Source of the DNA: Corallium rubrum
Taxonomy: Eukaryota; Cnidaria; Anthozoa; Scleralcyonacea; Coralliidae
Reading direction: 5' to 3'
NCBI GenBank assembly: GCA_964035015.1
Contig: CAXIUP010000272.1
Location: forward strand, 248,001 to 312,000
DNA length: 64,000 nucleotides
The translations under genes were made by a program, and so were the position numbers. Positions 1 to 12,046 of this stretch are shown here, one piece after another. Under the pieces are notes generated by a model. That model was not told the DNA's origin. It was given only the letters and a program-made list of their open reading frames with translations, and did no database searches. The first letter of the stretch is position 1, and the number at the start of each line of letters is the position of its first letter.

Positions 1-180
1 TTACCTATACTTATATCCTTTAAGTGTAACATTAAATTATCTCCCAGATAAGAGTGATCTGTTGCCCAGTTAAAACACTCTGGCAAGTGGCAACACCACT
101 TTTATATAGTATAAAAATTTATTTTACCCATCATGCTATTGACAACTCTTTGACTACATGTAGTTAGATGCGAGTGCAAA

Positions 181-1274
181 ATGTCTGATGCGGAGGTTAC
201 ACCAAACAAAAAAAGAAAACAAAATTTTTCTGCATCTGAGTGTTCTCTTATCGTTGAATTGGTAGAGAAAGACTTGGAAGTGTTGAGGGGGAAACATTCT
301 AACGCAGTGACAAATGCAAGAAAGCAAAAACGTTGGAAAGAAATAACAATGAAGGTTAATAGCTTGGGGTATGCGACGCGGACACCCAGTGAAGTCCGTG
401 AAAAATGGCGAAACCTTTCGCAATATGCGAAAAAAACAAATTCGGGACTTGTCAAGTCTAGAGGCAAGACAGGCGGAGGCCCCACGGACAAGCCACTAGA
501 TGTCACGACGACCAAAATAATAAATCGTTTGCGAGATCAACCTTTGTTTTCTGGCATTCCGGGAGGCTTTGAAACGGGAGTGACAGTAGGTAAGTTAGCA
601 CTAAAATATTTTATTAATTGGACCTAATATAATGCTGAAGAAAAATTTATTCAGCAACAAGATATTATATCATTAACTTGAGTTTAGCTGTATGTCCTGT
701 ATCTACAGTACAATTCAACTGTACAATAGTCAAATTTTCCCGCCAAAACCAAAAAACTTGTTTCGTGTTCAAGGCGTACCATTACCAGTCATTTCTTCCG
801 TGTTTTTAAAATATTATATTATAAATTAAAAAATATGCCAAACGATTAATTAGGTTGACCATGAACGGTCATGTGAACGGAAGTGAACCCGTAATTATAA
901 CCCTTATATATTACACCTGAATAAACCGCCTGAAAAGTGCCTCGTCCCCAAGTGGCAATAAGCATGTATGGCTCCAACGAGAACTTAACTTTAAAATTAT
1001 GAATAACAATAACCAGATGGTTTACTAAACAAGACTAGAAATATCTATTGAAATTACATGTGGAGCAGAGGACTCAGGACTGATTAACTGAACGAACTGT
1101 CAAGGACAGTAGGACACCAATTTAATAATCAACAAAGGACATTTTGCGAATTATTCGAGTGTGAATTACTGTTAGTTTTTTTGCTTTCCTTTTCATGTAT
1201 AAACTGTAAATGATATTTTTCTTTCAGAGTCGATAAGCGACGATGATGAGGAAGAAAAGACAACCAACCAATGA
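181..1274 (+). CDS. PIF/Harbinger Myb/SANT-like DNA-binding protein, two exons
   Basis: Exon 1 runs from the ATG at 181 to 589 and ends at a GTAAGT donor. Exon 2 starts at 1228 after a pyrimidine tract and CAG. The join is phase 1 and stays open to a TGA at 1272-1274, adding a short acidic tail of Asp and Glu residues. The product is about 151 residues. Residues about 15-90 look like the Myb/SANT-like trihelix domain that accompanies HARBI1 transposases: basic leader, W at the core helix in KRWKEI, and EVREKWRNL. In PIF/Harbinger elements this second protein binds the transposon ends and helps nuclear import of the transposase. The opposed transposase remnant at 1.5-3.5 kb supports this reading. 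The gene itself shows no break. A read-through of the intron would give a shorter alternative ending at 627. Confidence 0.7.
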
Positions 1275-1508
1275 CAATGAAGTTGAATTGCTTACCATAA
1301 ACACGGATGATATAAAAGGTATAAAGTTATGTTTGTCTATATTTATGTGTATTTACAGTAGAAAAATATAGAAGTATTATACTAGACGTTACTGTCGCAA
1401 GTGAAGTGTTCGGCTTAGGGTTAGGGTTAGGGTTAGTGTTAGGGTTAGTATTTTTGGTGTTTGCTTTCTCTTGTACTGGCTGTGTCTCATATTAAAAAAA
1501 GTTAGGAT
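1275..1508. other. Intergenic spacer of the Harbinger remnant
   Basis: No gene is visible here. The spacer lies between the 3' end of the Myb/SANT-like gene and the 3' end of the opposed transposase gene, so the two genes converge. It contains the interstitial telomere-like run listed separately. Confidence 0.4.
1415..1448 (+). repeat. Interstitial telomere-like (TTAGGG)n
   Basis: Three perfect tandem TTAGGG units start at 1415, followed by a degenerate unit (TTAGTG) and a further TTAGGG. TTAGGG is the ancestral metazoan telomere repeat. A run this short is too small to be a telomere and may be a relic of break repair or simple-repeat growth. Confidence 0.75.
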
Positions 1509-3452
1509 CTATGCAAAGAAGGTTTGAGCCATATAGTCCCTAACAGCTCTATCATCACCTTCCACTCCATCATATTCTTCATCTTGCTCCTCTTCCAGTT
1601 CAGGTGGTGGCTCTGGTTCGTGCCTTTCAATGGCAGTGTTGTGTAAGACTCCACATGCCATGATAATAGCACAGACCCGTTCTGGCCGCATCCTAAATGT
1701 AAATGTGTGTTATATGTTATTTACCAAACATAGTTGGTCCATACTGGGAAAAATTGGCCAAATCTAGACTAGGGACCAAGACCAATTAGACCAAAGCCTT
1801 CTGTACGGTAAAAACTAAGAAAGTCTTCAGTAAGAAAGTCATTTTTACTGCCTAGGCAGGAATGGGTTAATTGAGTGAGTAACTGTCGATAATATACACT
1901 TATTGTTAAAAATGAAATTACATTGTTGTAGTAGATATGTATAGAAGATTGTTATTAATTGTATTTTTTACATTTAGCCATTGAGATGGTTATTCTGATT
2001 ATATTAATAATGTTGGTGGTGCTTCATATCACTATGCATGTAATGAAGCATTGTATTAGTTTTTCAATACATTTTTTAAATAATAGGCTTGGCAAGGAAC
2101 AATTTACACTATTTTACCTTATCTCTGAATGCAAGATATGGAATCTTTTTTCCATATGCCTATGACCCTTTCCACCAAACATCTTGTGCGCCTTTGTCCG
2201 GTGTTGAACCGCCTTTGGTGACGTCCAACAGTATTTAGATAAGGTGTCATGAGAAATGGACGGAGTACGTAACCACTGTCACCCAAAAAAATGCCTTCAT
2301 CAAGTGAGTGAGGGCCTTCTTCCAGACGTCTCCCAAGTGCCGAAGTACGGAAAATAAATGAATCGTGACATGACCCAGCCAAGTGGCTACAACATTTGTT
2401 AATTTACCCTAAATTTTCCAAACGAAAACAGATATTTAAATTATTTATAAATAACTGAATAAAACAAATATTTTAACTTAGAAAATTAAAGTAAATATAA
2501 AACCAAATAATGACCCAATGAGGATAGGATTTTGTTTAACACTAGCTTGCTCTTACCACACCCAGTTTTTTAGTTTCATGTGAAAGCAAAATAAATTTGA
2601 ATGAAAAAAAAATGTCCATAAATGAAAATGTCCAAAAATGCTGTTTACATACTGGTTTCAAAATTCATAACACAATAGAGTTGTTCACATGATAGTGTTG
2701 GGTGGAGGGAAATGGCCAACTAACACATACAGGGCAGCCAAGAGCCAGAACAGGTCCCTGGTCATTTGCAGCCCCCCTCCAATATTTTTACCAAGGTTTT
2801 TCTGGGCCCCAGCGCTAAGTTATGTGATATATCTCATAGACTGATTGTTTTGTGGGTTCCTTCTGGGCCTGGGCCCTGGGGTAATAACCCCGCCTACCCC
2901 CCCCCCCCCTCGACGGTACTGGATACATATTGCATCAATAAATGAATAATTAAAATCAAATCAAAATAATCGAATCACCCATACACATTGAACAAACAAT
3001 TTTCAACTAACCTTTATCATCACAAACTATTTGTAAATTTACGCTGTGGTACCCTTTCCGGTTAACGTAGTTTGGTTCGTTGTTGCTGGGGGACTGAATT
3101 CGGACATGCGTGCAATCGATACATCCAATGATGCAGGGAAAACCCGCAAATTCATACATGCCAGAGCGCACTCGCTGTTTCTCTTCGTTTGTTGTTGGAA
3201 TACAATAAATGTTTCGTGTTTTGCTGCCAGTGCAAGGGACACTCTTCTTACAATTCTGGAAATTGTTCCTTTATCGCATCCAAACGTATCTCCTATAACC
3301 TGGAGAAAACTTCCGGAGGCAAAAAAACGAAGAGTAATCAAGACTTGCTCCTCAGTAGAAATGGCATGATTTCTTTTTGTTATTGGTTTCACCTCATTTT
3401 CAATCAATGCTGCAATAAATTGGATTGAATCTCTGCCAAACCTACATCGCAT
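1509..3452 (-). pseudogene. HARBI1-like DDE transposase, frameshifted
   Basis: Minus-strand pieces of a PIF/Harbinger transposase appear in the right order. 3452 to about 3012 carries the N-terminal helix-turn-helix region (EEQVLITLRFFASGSF) followed, in another frame, by the conserved GCIDCTHV block with the first catalytic Asp. About 2405-2119 carries HDSFIFRTS and LGDSGYVLRPFLMTP with the second Asp, then RTRCLVERVIG with the catalytic Glu. 1691-1509 carries the C-terminal CAIIMACGVLHNTAI helix and an acidic tail. Two apparent 1-bp deletions break the frame, near 3200 and near 2374. The intervals between the blocks may be introns; a GT donor lies at 3011-3010. The encoded enzyme would be a DNA transposase acting in the nucleus. 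As it stands this copy looks inactive. Confidence 0.8.
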
Positions 3453-4733
3453 TCATAGCTCTTCGTCGGATATGCCATCGAAATGGATATAGCGATTGAA
3501 AACTCGTGGTAAGCGATGTCTTTGAACATTTTCTACATCGTAAATAACATCTCTACGCAAAACCGCCATGTTTAAGTATATTTTGGGAAATTTAACTATA
3601 CTCTGGGAGCATCGTTAACTTTAACTACGTTTTAACTATAGTTAATGCTAACTACAGTTTTATACAACCGACTTAACTACATGGTTAATGTTAACTAGGA
3701 TTTAACTACTCGATGGGTAGTTAAATGCTAGTTAAGAGTTTTATACAACCGGTCCTAGCTGTACGACCCAGAAGACCCGAGGTCATGGAAAACCATCTGC
3801 TTGAGATTCAACACAGCGCGCAGTCTTATTAGTGCGATCTGCTGTTATATCTAATAACTGATTAAGTAAGTAATTAATTAATTAATTGTTAATTAGTGAT
3901 TATTGGTTGTTAATTGCTAGCTAATTGCTAATTAATCATAATTATTATACAATACTGATACAATCTCAACTGTGATTGGCTAAAAACCTACAGATAATTC
4001 TTGATGTCTTGCCACCTACCAAATATCAAAAATTATCTGTAGCTATGACGCGCTGGCCAGCGGTTTGAAGAAAACAAACATGGCGGCCATCCTTAGAAGT
4101 GAAGATCAGAAGTGGATTAATCCGGTGGATTTGGCACGTTTTGTTGACGTTAAAACCCCCAAGAAAAAACAAGCGAGCTACACATACAGCTGTTAGAGTT
4201 TAAAGCAGTGTTTGAAACAGAAAATTGTATTTGAAAGCGAAAAAAGTTAGCGAACCTCGAACTGAAGACGGTATGAATATTTACTATTTTTACCTAACTT
4301 TGTAAAAAACTTTCTAAAGGCTTCTACATTCATAATTGTATAATGAAACAATTATTGAATTCGGTTATCGCATGATATCAAGAATTATCAAGGCCTCTGT
4401 TTGTGTTAATTGTATATTGTTGGATACATTATTGGCAATTGGTGGTTGATAGTTTGTAGTTGGTGACTGATGATTAATACTTATTAGTATAAATACACAG
4501 GTGATTATAGAAAATCATGCACGCTGATTGGTCGAGCTACTTCGGATTAATTCTCGATAATCAGCTACAGGGTTTATTCAAAATGGCCGCCAGCCAAAGT
4601 TGTCAATGCGTTGAATCGAAGTTCAACTGTCAGAAGTGAACCATACATCACTTTGTGAATAAGAAAGGATCAACCAAAATAGAGCAGAAAAGAGTAATGA
4701 AACATCCGACCCAAGAACATTGGACCCTCTACG
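3453..4733. other. Non-coding stretch with transposon-end-like repeats
   Basis: No gene is visible. The 14-base motif GTTTTATACAACCG occurs at 3657-3670 and again at 3738-3751, next to many TTAACTA words, which looks like the terminal or subterminal part of a DNA transposon, perhaps the right end of the Harbinger element. 3865-3960 is AT-rich with tandem AATT words. The rest, including ATGGCGGCC and ATGGCCGCC stretches near 4080 and 4583, has no long open frame. Confidence 0.4.
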
Positions 4734-7700
4734 TTGTGTGTCAACAGTAGTACAGCCGTGCTATTGCAAACAGCTCAAGCCCTAGTTGGTCAACCTGGTG
4801 GTTCAGGGAAGAAAGTGAAAGCTAGAATTATGTTTGACTCCTGCAGTCAGTGTACATGTGTCACACAGAATCTGCAGGACAATCTGAAGCTGCAGTCCAT
4901 TGGAAGTGACACTCTGAAAATTACAGCATTTGGTGACGAGGCACCAAGTCAAAGGGAATACAACCAGGTACAAATTTCAATTACAGCCATAGACGGAATG
5001 GAACTTTATGCCAAGGGATATGTTGTACCAACCATTTGTAGCCCAATCAGTAATCAAACCATCGAAGCAGCTGTTGAAAGATATCCATACCTTCAAGGAT
5101 TACATTTGGCTGAAGCATCAACTGCATCTGATGATGTCGAAATTGACATTTTAATCCGAGCTGATTATTATTGGAACTTTATCACCAACATCACAAGAAG
5201 AGGAACAAATCCTGGACCCGTAGCCATCTGGACCAAGCTTGGATGGGTACTATCTGGACCAGTGATTACCAATTGTTCCAAGGGCCCAAAGTATACTCTC
5301 AACCTGAATTTAACCCATGTTTTGCAAGTTGAAGCCTCAACGATTCAGCCTGAGAAAGAACCTGATCTGGTCATTGAACTTGGTAAGTTCTGGGATATAG
5401 AAATACTTGGAATTCGGTAGGAAGAACCTTCTGTGTACGATAAGTTCACACAAGATGTGAAATTCCATGGGGAAAGGTACGAAGTCAAACTGCTTTTCAA
5501 GGAAGAACACCCACTCCTTCCAGATAACTATACTGTCTGCATAAAGAGACTGGAATCTCTGATGAAACGTCTCCGAACAAGTCCAGCCATTCTTCAAGAG
5601 TATCACAAGGTCATCCAAGATCAGATTAGCCATGGAGGAGTCGAAACTGTTGGAGCAGAAGAAGTAACGTCATCAGGAAACGTTCACTACCTGCCGCACA
5701 AAGAAGTTGTGAGAATGGACAAGGACACAACTAAATTACGAATTGTTTACGATGCGTCTGCGAGAAACAACGGTCCAAGCTTGAATGATTGCCTTTATGT
5801 TGGTCCTCCTCTAACGCCATTGATAGTCGACATCCTCGTTCGCTTCCGCGTACATCCGATAGCTGTGACAGCTGACATAGAAAAGGCTTTTCCAAACATC
5901 GCCCTTGCACCAGAATACCGTGACTACCTGAGATTCCTCTGGGTTGATGACCCATCGAGTGAAGCTCCCCAAGTTCAAGTACTGCGATTTATGAGTCGCT
6001 TTTGGACTCACTTTAAGCCCATTCGTCTTGAATGGTACATTGAAACATAATTTTTTCCAGTATGTTACGACTGATCCAGAATTTGTCAAGGGGGTTATGC
6101 GATCTCTTTACGGCGATGACTTCGCGTCTGGTTCCTGTGAGTCCCTTCGGCTACGCAACTTTCAGCCAAAGTGAAAGCTAGATTTTTGGACGGAAGGTTT
6201 AACATGCGAAAGTGGTTAAGCAATCCCAAGAGTTGCTGAAAGATTATCAGGAGATTCCAGAGTTTTCCAAGGCAGAAGAGAGCGTCGATCAACGTTTTAC
6301 CACGCAGAAAGATGACGTTTACACCGAGTCTTCACCTCCAGGTGTTCTTGATACAACGTCTTGTGTACTCGGACAGATTTGGAACCCAACTACTGACCAA
6401 TTCAAGATTGAATTCAAGAAGGTTTTGACTGACGTCGATCCCGAAGTCCTGACAAAACAAATCGTTCTCTGCACAGCAGCGAAGTTTTATGACCCACTGG
6501 GTCTCATCTCTCCAATTGTATTAATGTTCAAGTTGCTGTTTCAAGAATTGTGCAAGACCAAGTCAGAATGGGACGAGCCACTGAACACGGAAATAAAGTC
6601 GGTCGAAATCCATGCGTTCGGAAATGCATCCGAAACATCCTATGTGTGTTTACCTTCTATGTGAACACAAATCCAACATACACTGCAACCTCATCGCATA
6701 GAAGACTCGAGTAACGCCTATGACGAAGCAAACCATACCTCGTCTTGAATTGCTATCCTGTTTGGTAGCAGCCCGGTTGATTAACAGCGTAAAGGAAGCA
6801 ATCAAAGAAATCGTTAAGATCGACTCAGACACGTTATGGACTGATTCAACTACCGCCTTACATTGGATTAGAAACACCGATAAAGAGTACAAGCCGCTCG
6901 TACAGAACAGAATTACAGAGATTAGGAAGCTGACATCGTCTGAATCGTGGAGATACTGTCCGACGCAAGTCAATCCTGCTGATATTGCATCTTGTGGTGC
7001 TTTAGCGACGCAGTTGAGCCATGATGACAAGTGGTGGCATGGCCCGAGTTTCCTGCAGGATCCAAAAGAATCTTGACCGAATCAACCGTTCAAGGAACCC
7101 GACGACAATCCTGATTATTGCCAAGAGTTGAAGTCAACCCAACCAAAGCTAACTGCCGCCGTAGTTAGTGCTGAAACTCTACAAGGGTACAATCTCGAAC
7201 AGTTACTAGATCCATCGAAGTATAGCAAGATTGGAACTATCCTATGAGTAACTGCCTATGTTCTAAGGTTTGTCAATAACCTGAAGAGTCGCTTGGAGAA
7301 ATCAGACTCAGCCAAAGGTTCGCTTACAGCTCAAGAAATTAACACAGCAGAGAAGACGTGGATTAAGCAGATACCAATACCTAAGATGAAAAGCTACAAG
7401 AAGGTGAAAGAGTCGCTCGCACTGTTCGAAGATGAAGAAGGAATAATCCGCTGTCATGGTTGAATCGAAGCGTCGCCTTTGCCTTACGATACAAACTTCC
7501 CGATCCTACTACCTAGTGATCATCACGTAACACGATCAATCGTCTTGCGCAGTCATGATGATATTATACATAACGGAGTTCGAGAGATGTTGACACAAGT
7601 AAGATCACGGTTTTGGATCAGGAAGGGTCGTCAAGTTGTTAAGAAAATCCTCTCCCGGCGCACTATCTGTAAAACGTTGAAAGGTAAGCCATACGGAAAT

Positions 7701-8431
7701 CCAGCTGCACCACCCTTGCCAGACTTTCGTCTAAGCAGCGAATTTGCCTTTACCAGAATGGCGTCGATCATGCAGGTCCGTTATACGTGAAGGACATCTA
7801 CGCACAATCCAAGGACATGCACAAGGCGTATATAGCTTTATACACTTGTTCAAGCAGCCGTGCGATACATCTAGACCTAGTGCCCAACAACGCCAGTAAA
7901 ACCTTTGTTCGAAGTTTCAAGCGCTTTACTGGAAGACGAGGAACTCCGTCGCTAGTGATTTCCAATAACGGGGAAACCTTCAAAGGTTGTCCAAAACGAT
8001 GGTCCTGAGATTAATGTCGGTGACGTCGTGTCGGTTAAGGAAGACAAGGTCAAGAGACTGAACTGGAGTATGGGACTGGTAGAAGAGTTAATGAAGGGAA
8101 GAGACAAGGTTCGAGCAGCCGTCGTGAGAATTTTCAACAAAGCGGGAAAGATCATACAGATCAGAAGACCTATAGACAGAAGCTATACCCGACCGAATTG
8201 CAAACCAATGATGCAAAGGAATATTTAGATTTTAATACTAATGAAATTACGTCAGCTAATTGTAATTTAAAAGTTCGGTTGGATTACGAAATAATTTCTC
8301 TGGATCAGGACGAAAGAACTCTTTGCCAGATAAAAATGGTTTCAACCAAAATGTACAGTAATATTACTATGGAAAAAGACCAAAGAAAGAAGGCTAAGAA
8401 GAGACGTGCCAGCGAGAAGAGACAACAATAA
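4734..8431 (+). pseudogene. BEL/Pao retrotransposon polyprotein remnant
   Basis: A chain of plus-strand frames reads as a BEL/Pao pol gene. 4734-5420 is the aspartic protease and linker, in which the active-site motif reads DSCSQ instead of the usual D(T/S)GS. 5433-6050 is the N-terminal half of reverse transcriptase (TKLRIVYDASAR, TADIEKAFPNI). Near 6105 the catalytic box reads YGDD in a broken frame. 6212-6664 is the connection region, 6720-7076 the RNase H region (LWTDSTTALHW), 7479-7790 the H2C2 zinc-binding part of integrase and 7787-8008 the start of its catalytic core. At about 8000 the core jumps to the C-terminal GDVVSVKED block, so the second half of the core is deleted. Several frameshifts and stops separate the pieces. 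No flanking LTRs were recognised. Clearly dead. Confidence 0.88.
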
Positions 8432-9023
8432 ATACGACTTAAAACCACTGAAAAAAGCCTAAAAATTACGATAAAGACCAAAAACGATGCCGACCGAAAT
8501 GTAACTGAAAGAACAAGGATGTGCCCTGAAACTGTTCAAAGCCGGTAAAAAATTCTGCTCTGGTGTATTCGACTTAGCTCGAGAGAGAACGATGAAGAAA
8601 TTTTGAAACAAACGGCTTTTTAGATCATGAAGAGAACTGAATGATGCCTTGTCATATTTATTTGTCAACGAAAAAAGTAAGAAACCGCCAACAAGAAAAG
8701 AGTAGACTGAATTGGTCTGAAAAAAGTAGACTGAATTGGCAGTGTTTATGGTGACAAAAGCAGAAGAAAGTTTAACGGTGGGAGATTCGTATTTACCAGT
8801 TTTGCTGAGTTAAAGCGGAAGAAATCTTGAAAATGAAAATCAATATAAATAATATCTTGTCTAGAGTTGTCTTTGGACGCTATAGGACGTTGGCATTGTG
8901 TCTTTTCTTGGCCACTGTTTATATCTATTTTTGAATGAAAATTTGTCATTTGGTTCATCTCGGGTTTTTTTATAATATTGACTTTATAAGTTGTACGTAT
9001 ACGTATAGTGCATGTGGTACGTT
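8432..9023. other. Non-coding, no recognisable feature
   Basis: A-rich sequence following the BEL/Pao remnant; possibly its untranslated 3' region. It has a short tandem duplication around 8702-8738 (two copies of a segment containing AGTAGACTGAATTGG). No gene is recognised. Confidence 0.3.
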
Positions 9024-9150
9024 GGACGTTCGTCAGCTCAATCACTCAGAAAAGATTTCTGAGACCCCAGACAGGGTTTGAAGCTGCAACCTTCTAATGA
9101 CCGGATGGACTCTCTAACCATTGAGCCACTGAGGCTCATATGGAGAGCTA
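9024..9150 (-). repeat. tRNA-like SINE, minus orientation
   Basis: Read on the minus strand, the element begins with a box-A-like TGGCTCAATGGTTAGAG and continues to a box-B-like GGTTGCAGCTTC, then a conserved tail with AGAAATCTTTTCTGAGT. The A and B boxes match RNA polymerase III internal promoters of tRNA genes in style, but box B deviates from GGTTCGANTCC. It mirrors the plus-strand copy at 9174-9290. Confidence 0.55.
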
Positions 9151-9173
9151 AAGTTGCAAAACATCGTCTTATG

Positions 9174-9290
9174 TGCTCCTAAGTGGTAGAGCGTCTAACC
9201 GGTCATTAGAAGGTTGCAGCTTCGGACCCTGTGTGGGGTCCCAGAAATCTTTTCTGAGTAACTGAGCTTGACGAACCTCCACCGAACGTC
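9174..9290 (+). repeat. tRNA-like SINE, plus orientation
   Basis: Second copy of the same family, with AAGTGGTAGAGCGTC in the box A position, GGTTGCAGCTTC in the box B position and the same tail (AGAAATCTTTTCTGAGT). With the copy at 9024-9150 it forms an inverted repeat whose best-matching arms are about 9024-9103 and 9205-9281. The copies differ at many positions, so they are more likely separate insertions than one recent inverted duplication. Confidence 0.55.
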
Positions 9291-10003
9291 AATATTGGCT
9301 TTGCATGTTCTTTCTGTGTGTGTGTCAATACATGACAGTGTTTTGATTCATGTATTTCTAGTATTAGCTGTATATCTGTGTCAGTATAATCGTTTTAAGT
9401 ATCAGTTATCACGGACAGTCAAAAAGGCTGGTCAATTCCCATCCATATCCTAGTGGTGGACGATGGAGTCCTGATCGCTTGCGATGTCCGGGACCATTTC
9501 CTGTAGAACAAGGGTCAAGGTTTGTTTTCCTTTGGTTGGCGTGTCCATACTGCTGCTCCTCCACCGCAGTGTCGTGATAGGATTCCATGATCTCTTCTCC
9601 GGCAGTATGTAGAGTTGTTGTCTTTGTACGAGAGCGTACAGAGTTCTCTCGCGGGGCTGCGTCTTGACATAGACGGATCTGGGGTACTGCAGGAGGCTCT
9701 TTTCTGGGCGAATACTGATGACACGAAGTTGGTCACGATGTCACAGGAAATTTTCTTGATGTTTCATTCGGTAGGTGTTACCTTGAAGACACTCCCTGCC
9801 AACAGCTCTACAACTTAGAGGGATATCCTGGTTAAGGGGGTGCATGCATCATCACTGTTGCCTGTAATGACTATATAAAGTATTAGTAAGGTTTACATTA
9901 CCGCGGACACGGGTCCCCGTGGGCACACAGTAAAAAGTGAAAGGACACATGTTGTTGGTTAGAAATCTACTATTGGCATTCTGTTATTGTAACGCGTTTA
10001 AAC
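9291..10003. other. Non-coding or decayed retroelement sequence
   Basis: No gene is recognised. Short open frames around 9515-9818 have no recognisable domain and could be decayed gag. A TATAAA-like site lies near 9874, and just past this interval an AATAAA at 10006-10011 is followed by CAATACTACA; this could be part of an LTR on the plus strand. I found no partner LTR. Confidence 0.3.
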
Positions 10004-11435
10004 TCAATAAAGCAATACTACATCACAGATATAAAGTTCCGTACACTCATCTTGGCTGTCTGCTACTTGGCTTTGCTTGGCTTGTAAATCACGCGTGCGG
10101 GCCCCAGAACGCGCTTCTTTGAGGAGAGAAGAGATGGTCAACGCCCACTGGCTTGCAGATTGTTGGCGTTTGCTAAGCGGAGGTGCAACGACCAACCTTG
10201 GGGTACGAGGAAAATAGCCATGGGACAGGAAGAAGGGTGCATAGCCAGTACATTCGCGGTCTTGATTTGTGTAGTTAAACTGGACATAGGGAATTTCTAA
10301 ATCCCAATTATCATCTGTTGATTTCCTCATCATATCACCAATGGTGCGATTTGGTCTTTCAACTGTTTCATTCGCTTGCGGGTGTAGTGCAGAAATCCAT
10401 TTATCTTGTCAATACCAAGCTTGTGCGCAACAGTGTTCAAAGTTTGGTTGTCAAATTCGCAGCCACGGTCCGTAAGACTAAGAAATGACTCTGGAATGCT
10501 TCGTCTACAAAAGACGTCACGTATGATGGTCCTGGCCACCGTTTTCGCGGACTTGTCAGGAATGGGTATAATTTCTGCCGCTCGAGTAAGTAGATCGATG
10601 ACAACCAAAACATAACGATTGCCTCGTTCCGTGGGTTTGGTGCCAAACGGGCCTTTAATTAATGTCCATTGCATTTTTTTTGCCAGGGCTCTTGTAGATG
10701 TGGCGAAAGAGTAAGACGTTTACCGCGGTGAGAAGGGGCTGGACGGCTGCTGGCACAAGAAGTGACACATGGCCGACAATATTGTTTAACATCTTTAGCC
10801 ATAGTCAACCAAAAATATTCACAGCGGATTAAATTAGTTGTTTTCGCAACTCCCATGTGGCCAGCCTCGTCATGTTTCATACGTAATACATTTGGGATGA
10901 GAGCTGTAGGAACAACCAGCTGGTGTACCACGCGCTTACCAATTCTGTAACGAATATACAACAGCCCGTCTTCCTTTCCTACTGTGAGAAATTTACGTTT
11001 TCTTGACCATTGACGTAGCACTGCATAGTTGCATGGTTAAGGGAATGTTCTTTCCGCGTTTTTGTACTGCTTTGATGATGATACCTAGCACAGGATCTGA
11101 TTGTTGGAAGCTCTGGAACTCTGTGAGGGTAAATCGACCATCGCGCATGAATTAATTATAGTGACACCAGCTCAATGTTGCACGACAAAGTCAAATTCTT
11201 CCGATTCTTCTAGCCAACGGCCGCGGGGATCGCGAGTGTCTCGAAGCCACTAAAGTCCCTTGTGATCTGTGTGCCAGATAAATCGACGTCCCAAAAGGTA
11301 CGGTCGAAACTTCCATAGCGCGAAGATAAAGGCGAATGCGTCTTTATCTCGTGTATTCCAGTTCAACTCGTTGTTTGTCAAAGCTTTTGATGCAAATAAA
11401 ACAGGTTGGTCACGACCAGAATTATCTCGTTTCAT
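10004..11435 (-). pseudogene. Ty3/gypsy retrotransposon pol remnant
   Basis: Minus-strand pieces appear in pol order. 11435-11250 is the RNase H region (VLFASKALTNNELNW, FIWHTDHKGL). 11021-10659 has an integrase zinc-binding-like HDEAGHMGVAKT then CRPCVTSC. 10674-10330 is the integrase core (YVLVVIDLLTRAAEIIP, LTDRGCEFDNQ). 10333-10004 is the post-core region (IPYVQFNYTNQDRECTGYAPF). Frame changes and stops lie between the pieces, the reverse transcriptase proper is missing and no LTR pair is evident. A dead, 5'-truncated copy. Confidence 0.85.
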
Positions 11436-12046
11436 TAGTATTCAGAGGGTGCCGCAAGGGTGCTGCAAGGTGGCGTTCTCATTAAATATTCAGGACTCAT
11501 TAATATTCCGTGCGACGCACGGTGTGATGCACGGCGTAAGGCGGCACTCGTTAATATTCGGCGTTCTCACTGAATCAGCTGAGATAAATACTGTGGCGTA
11601 GCTCGAATATTATTTGAATAACATGGAGACTTTGAATATTATATTAGTTAGAACCTAAATGATCACACAGTCTTTTACACGTTTGCTGGGAAATAAGTGT
11701 TCACAATTTTGGAGAGTTATCGTTTACTTAGGCCTAGTTTGTAGAATTAGTGTGGGGAATCATGAGAAAAACGTACGATACAAACGTTGAAAAGTTTGCG
11801 AATATTTTGACACAGAAAACGCTTAGCAAGGAACACTTAGAACTTAAATATTCAGAATGATATTTGCATAACCCATGTGTAGAAATGTCATTAGGAAGGG
11901 GATTAGAGACAAAAACAGCATGTGTATTTTGCATAAGACAGAATTCACAGCAATCAGTTTAAAATATTTATTTAGGCTTTGGTTTAAACTTATACATGTC
12001 AATAAAATAAATTACGGTTACATACAAATAGTTACACTGATCAGTT
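11436..12046. repeat. Dispersed repeat related to the 15.7-23.7 kb family
   Basis: No gene is visible. Words such as CTCATTAAATATTCA recur at 15.75 kb and 21.93 kb. The stretch around 11620-11660 (ATATTAGTTAGAACCTAAA) closely matches 22600-22620. This marks the interval as a scrap of the repetitive family that fills 15.7-23.7 kb. Confidence 0.45.

Noticed and set aside
9174..9290. Functional tRNA gene
   Set aside because: The box B word is aberrant and no cloverleaf or anticodon arm can be drawn; the repeated copy favours a SINE.
9515..9818. Overlapping 67-73-aa frames on both strands
   Set aside because: No domain, no clear start context; likely decayed retroelement sequence.
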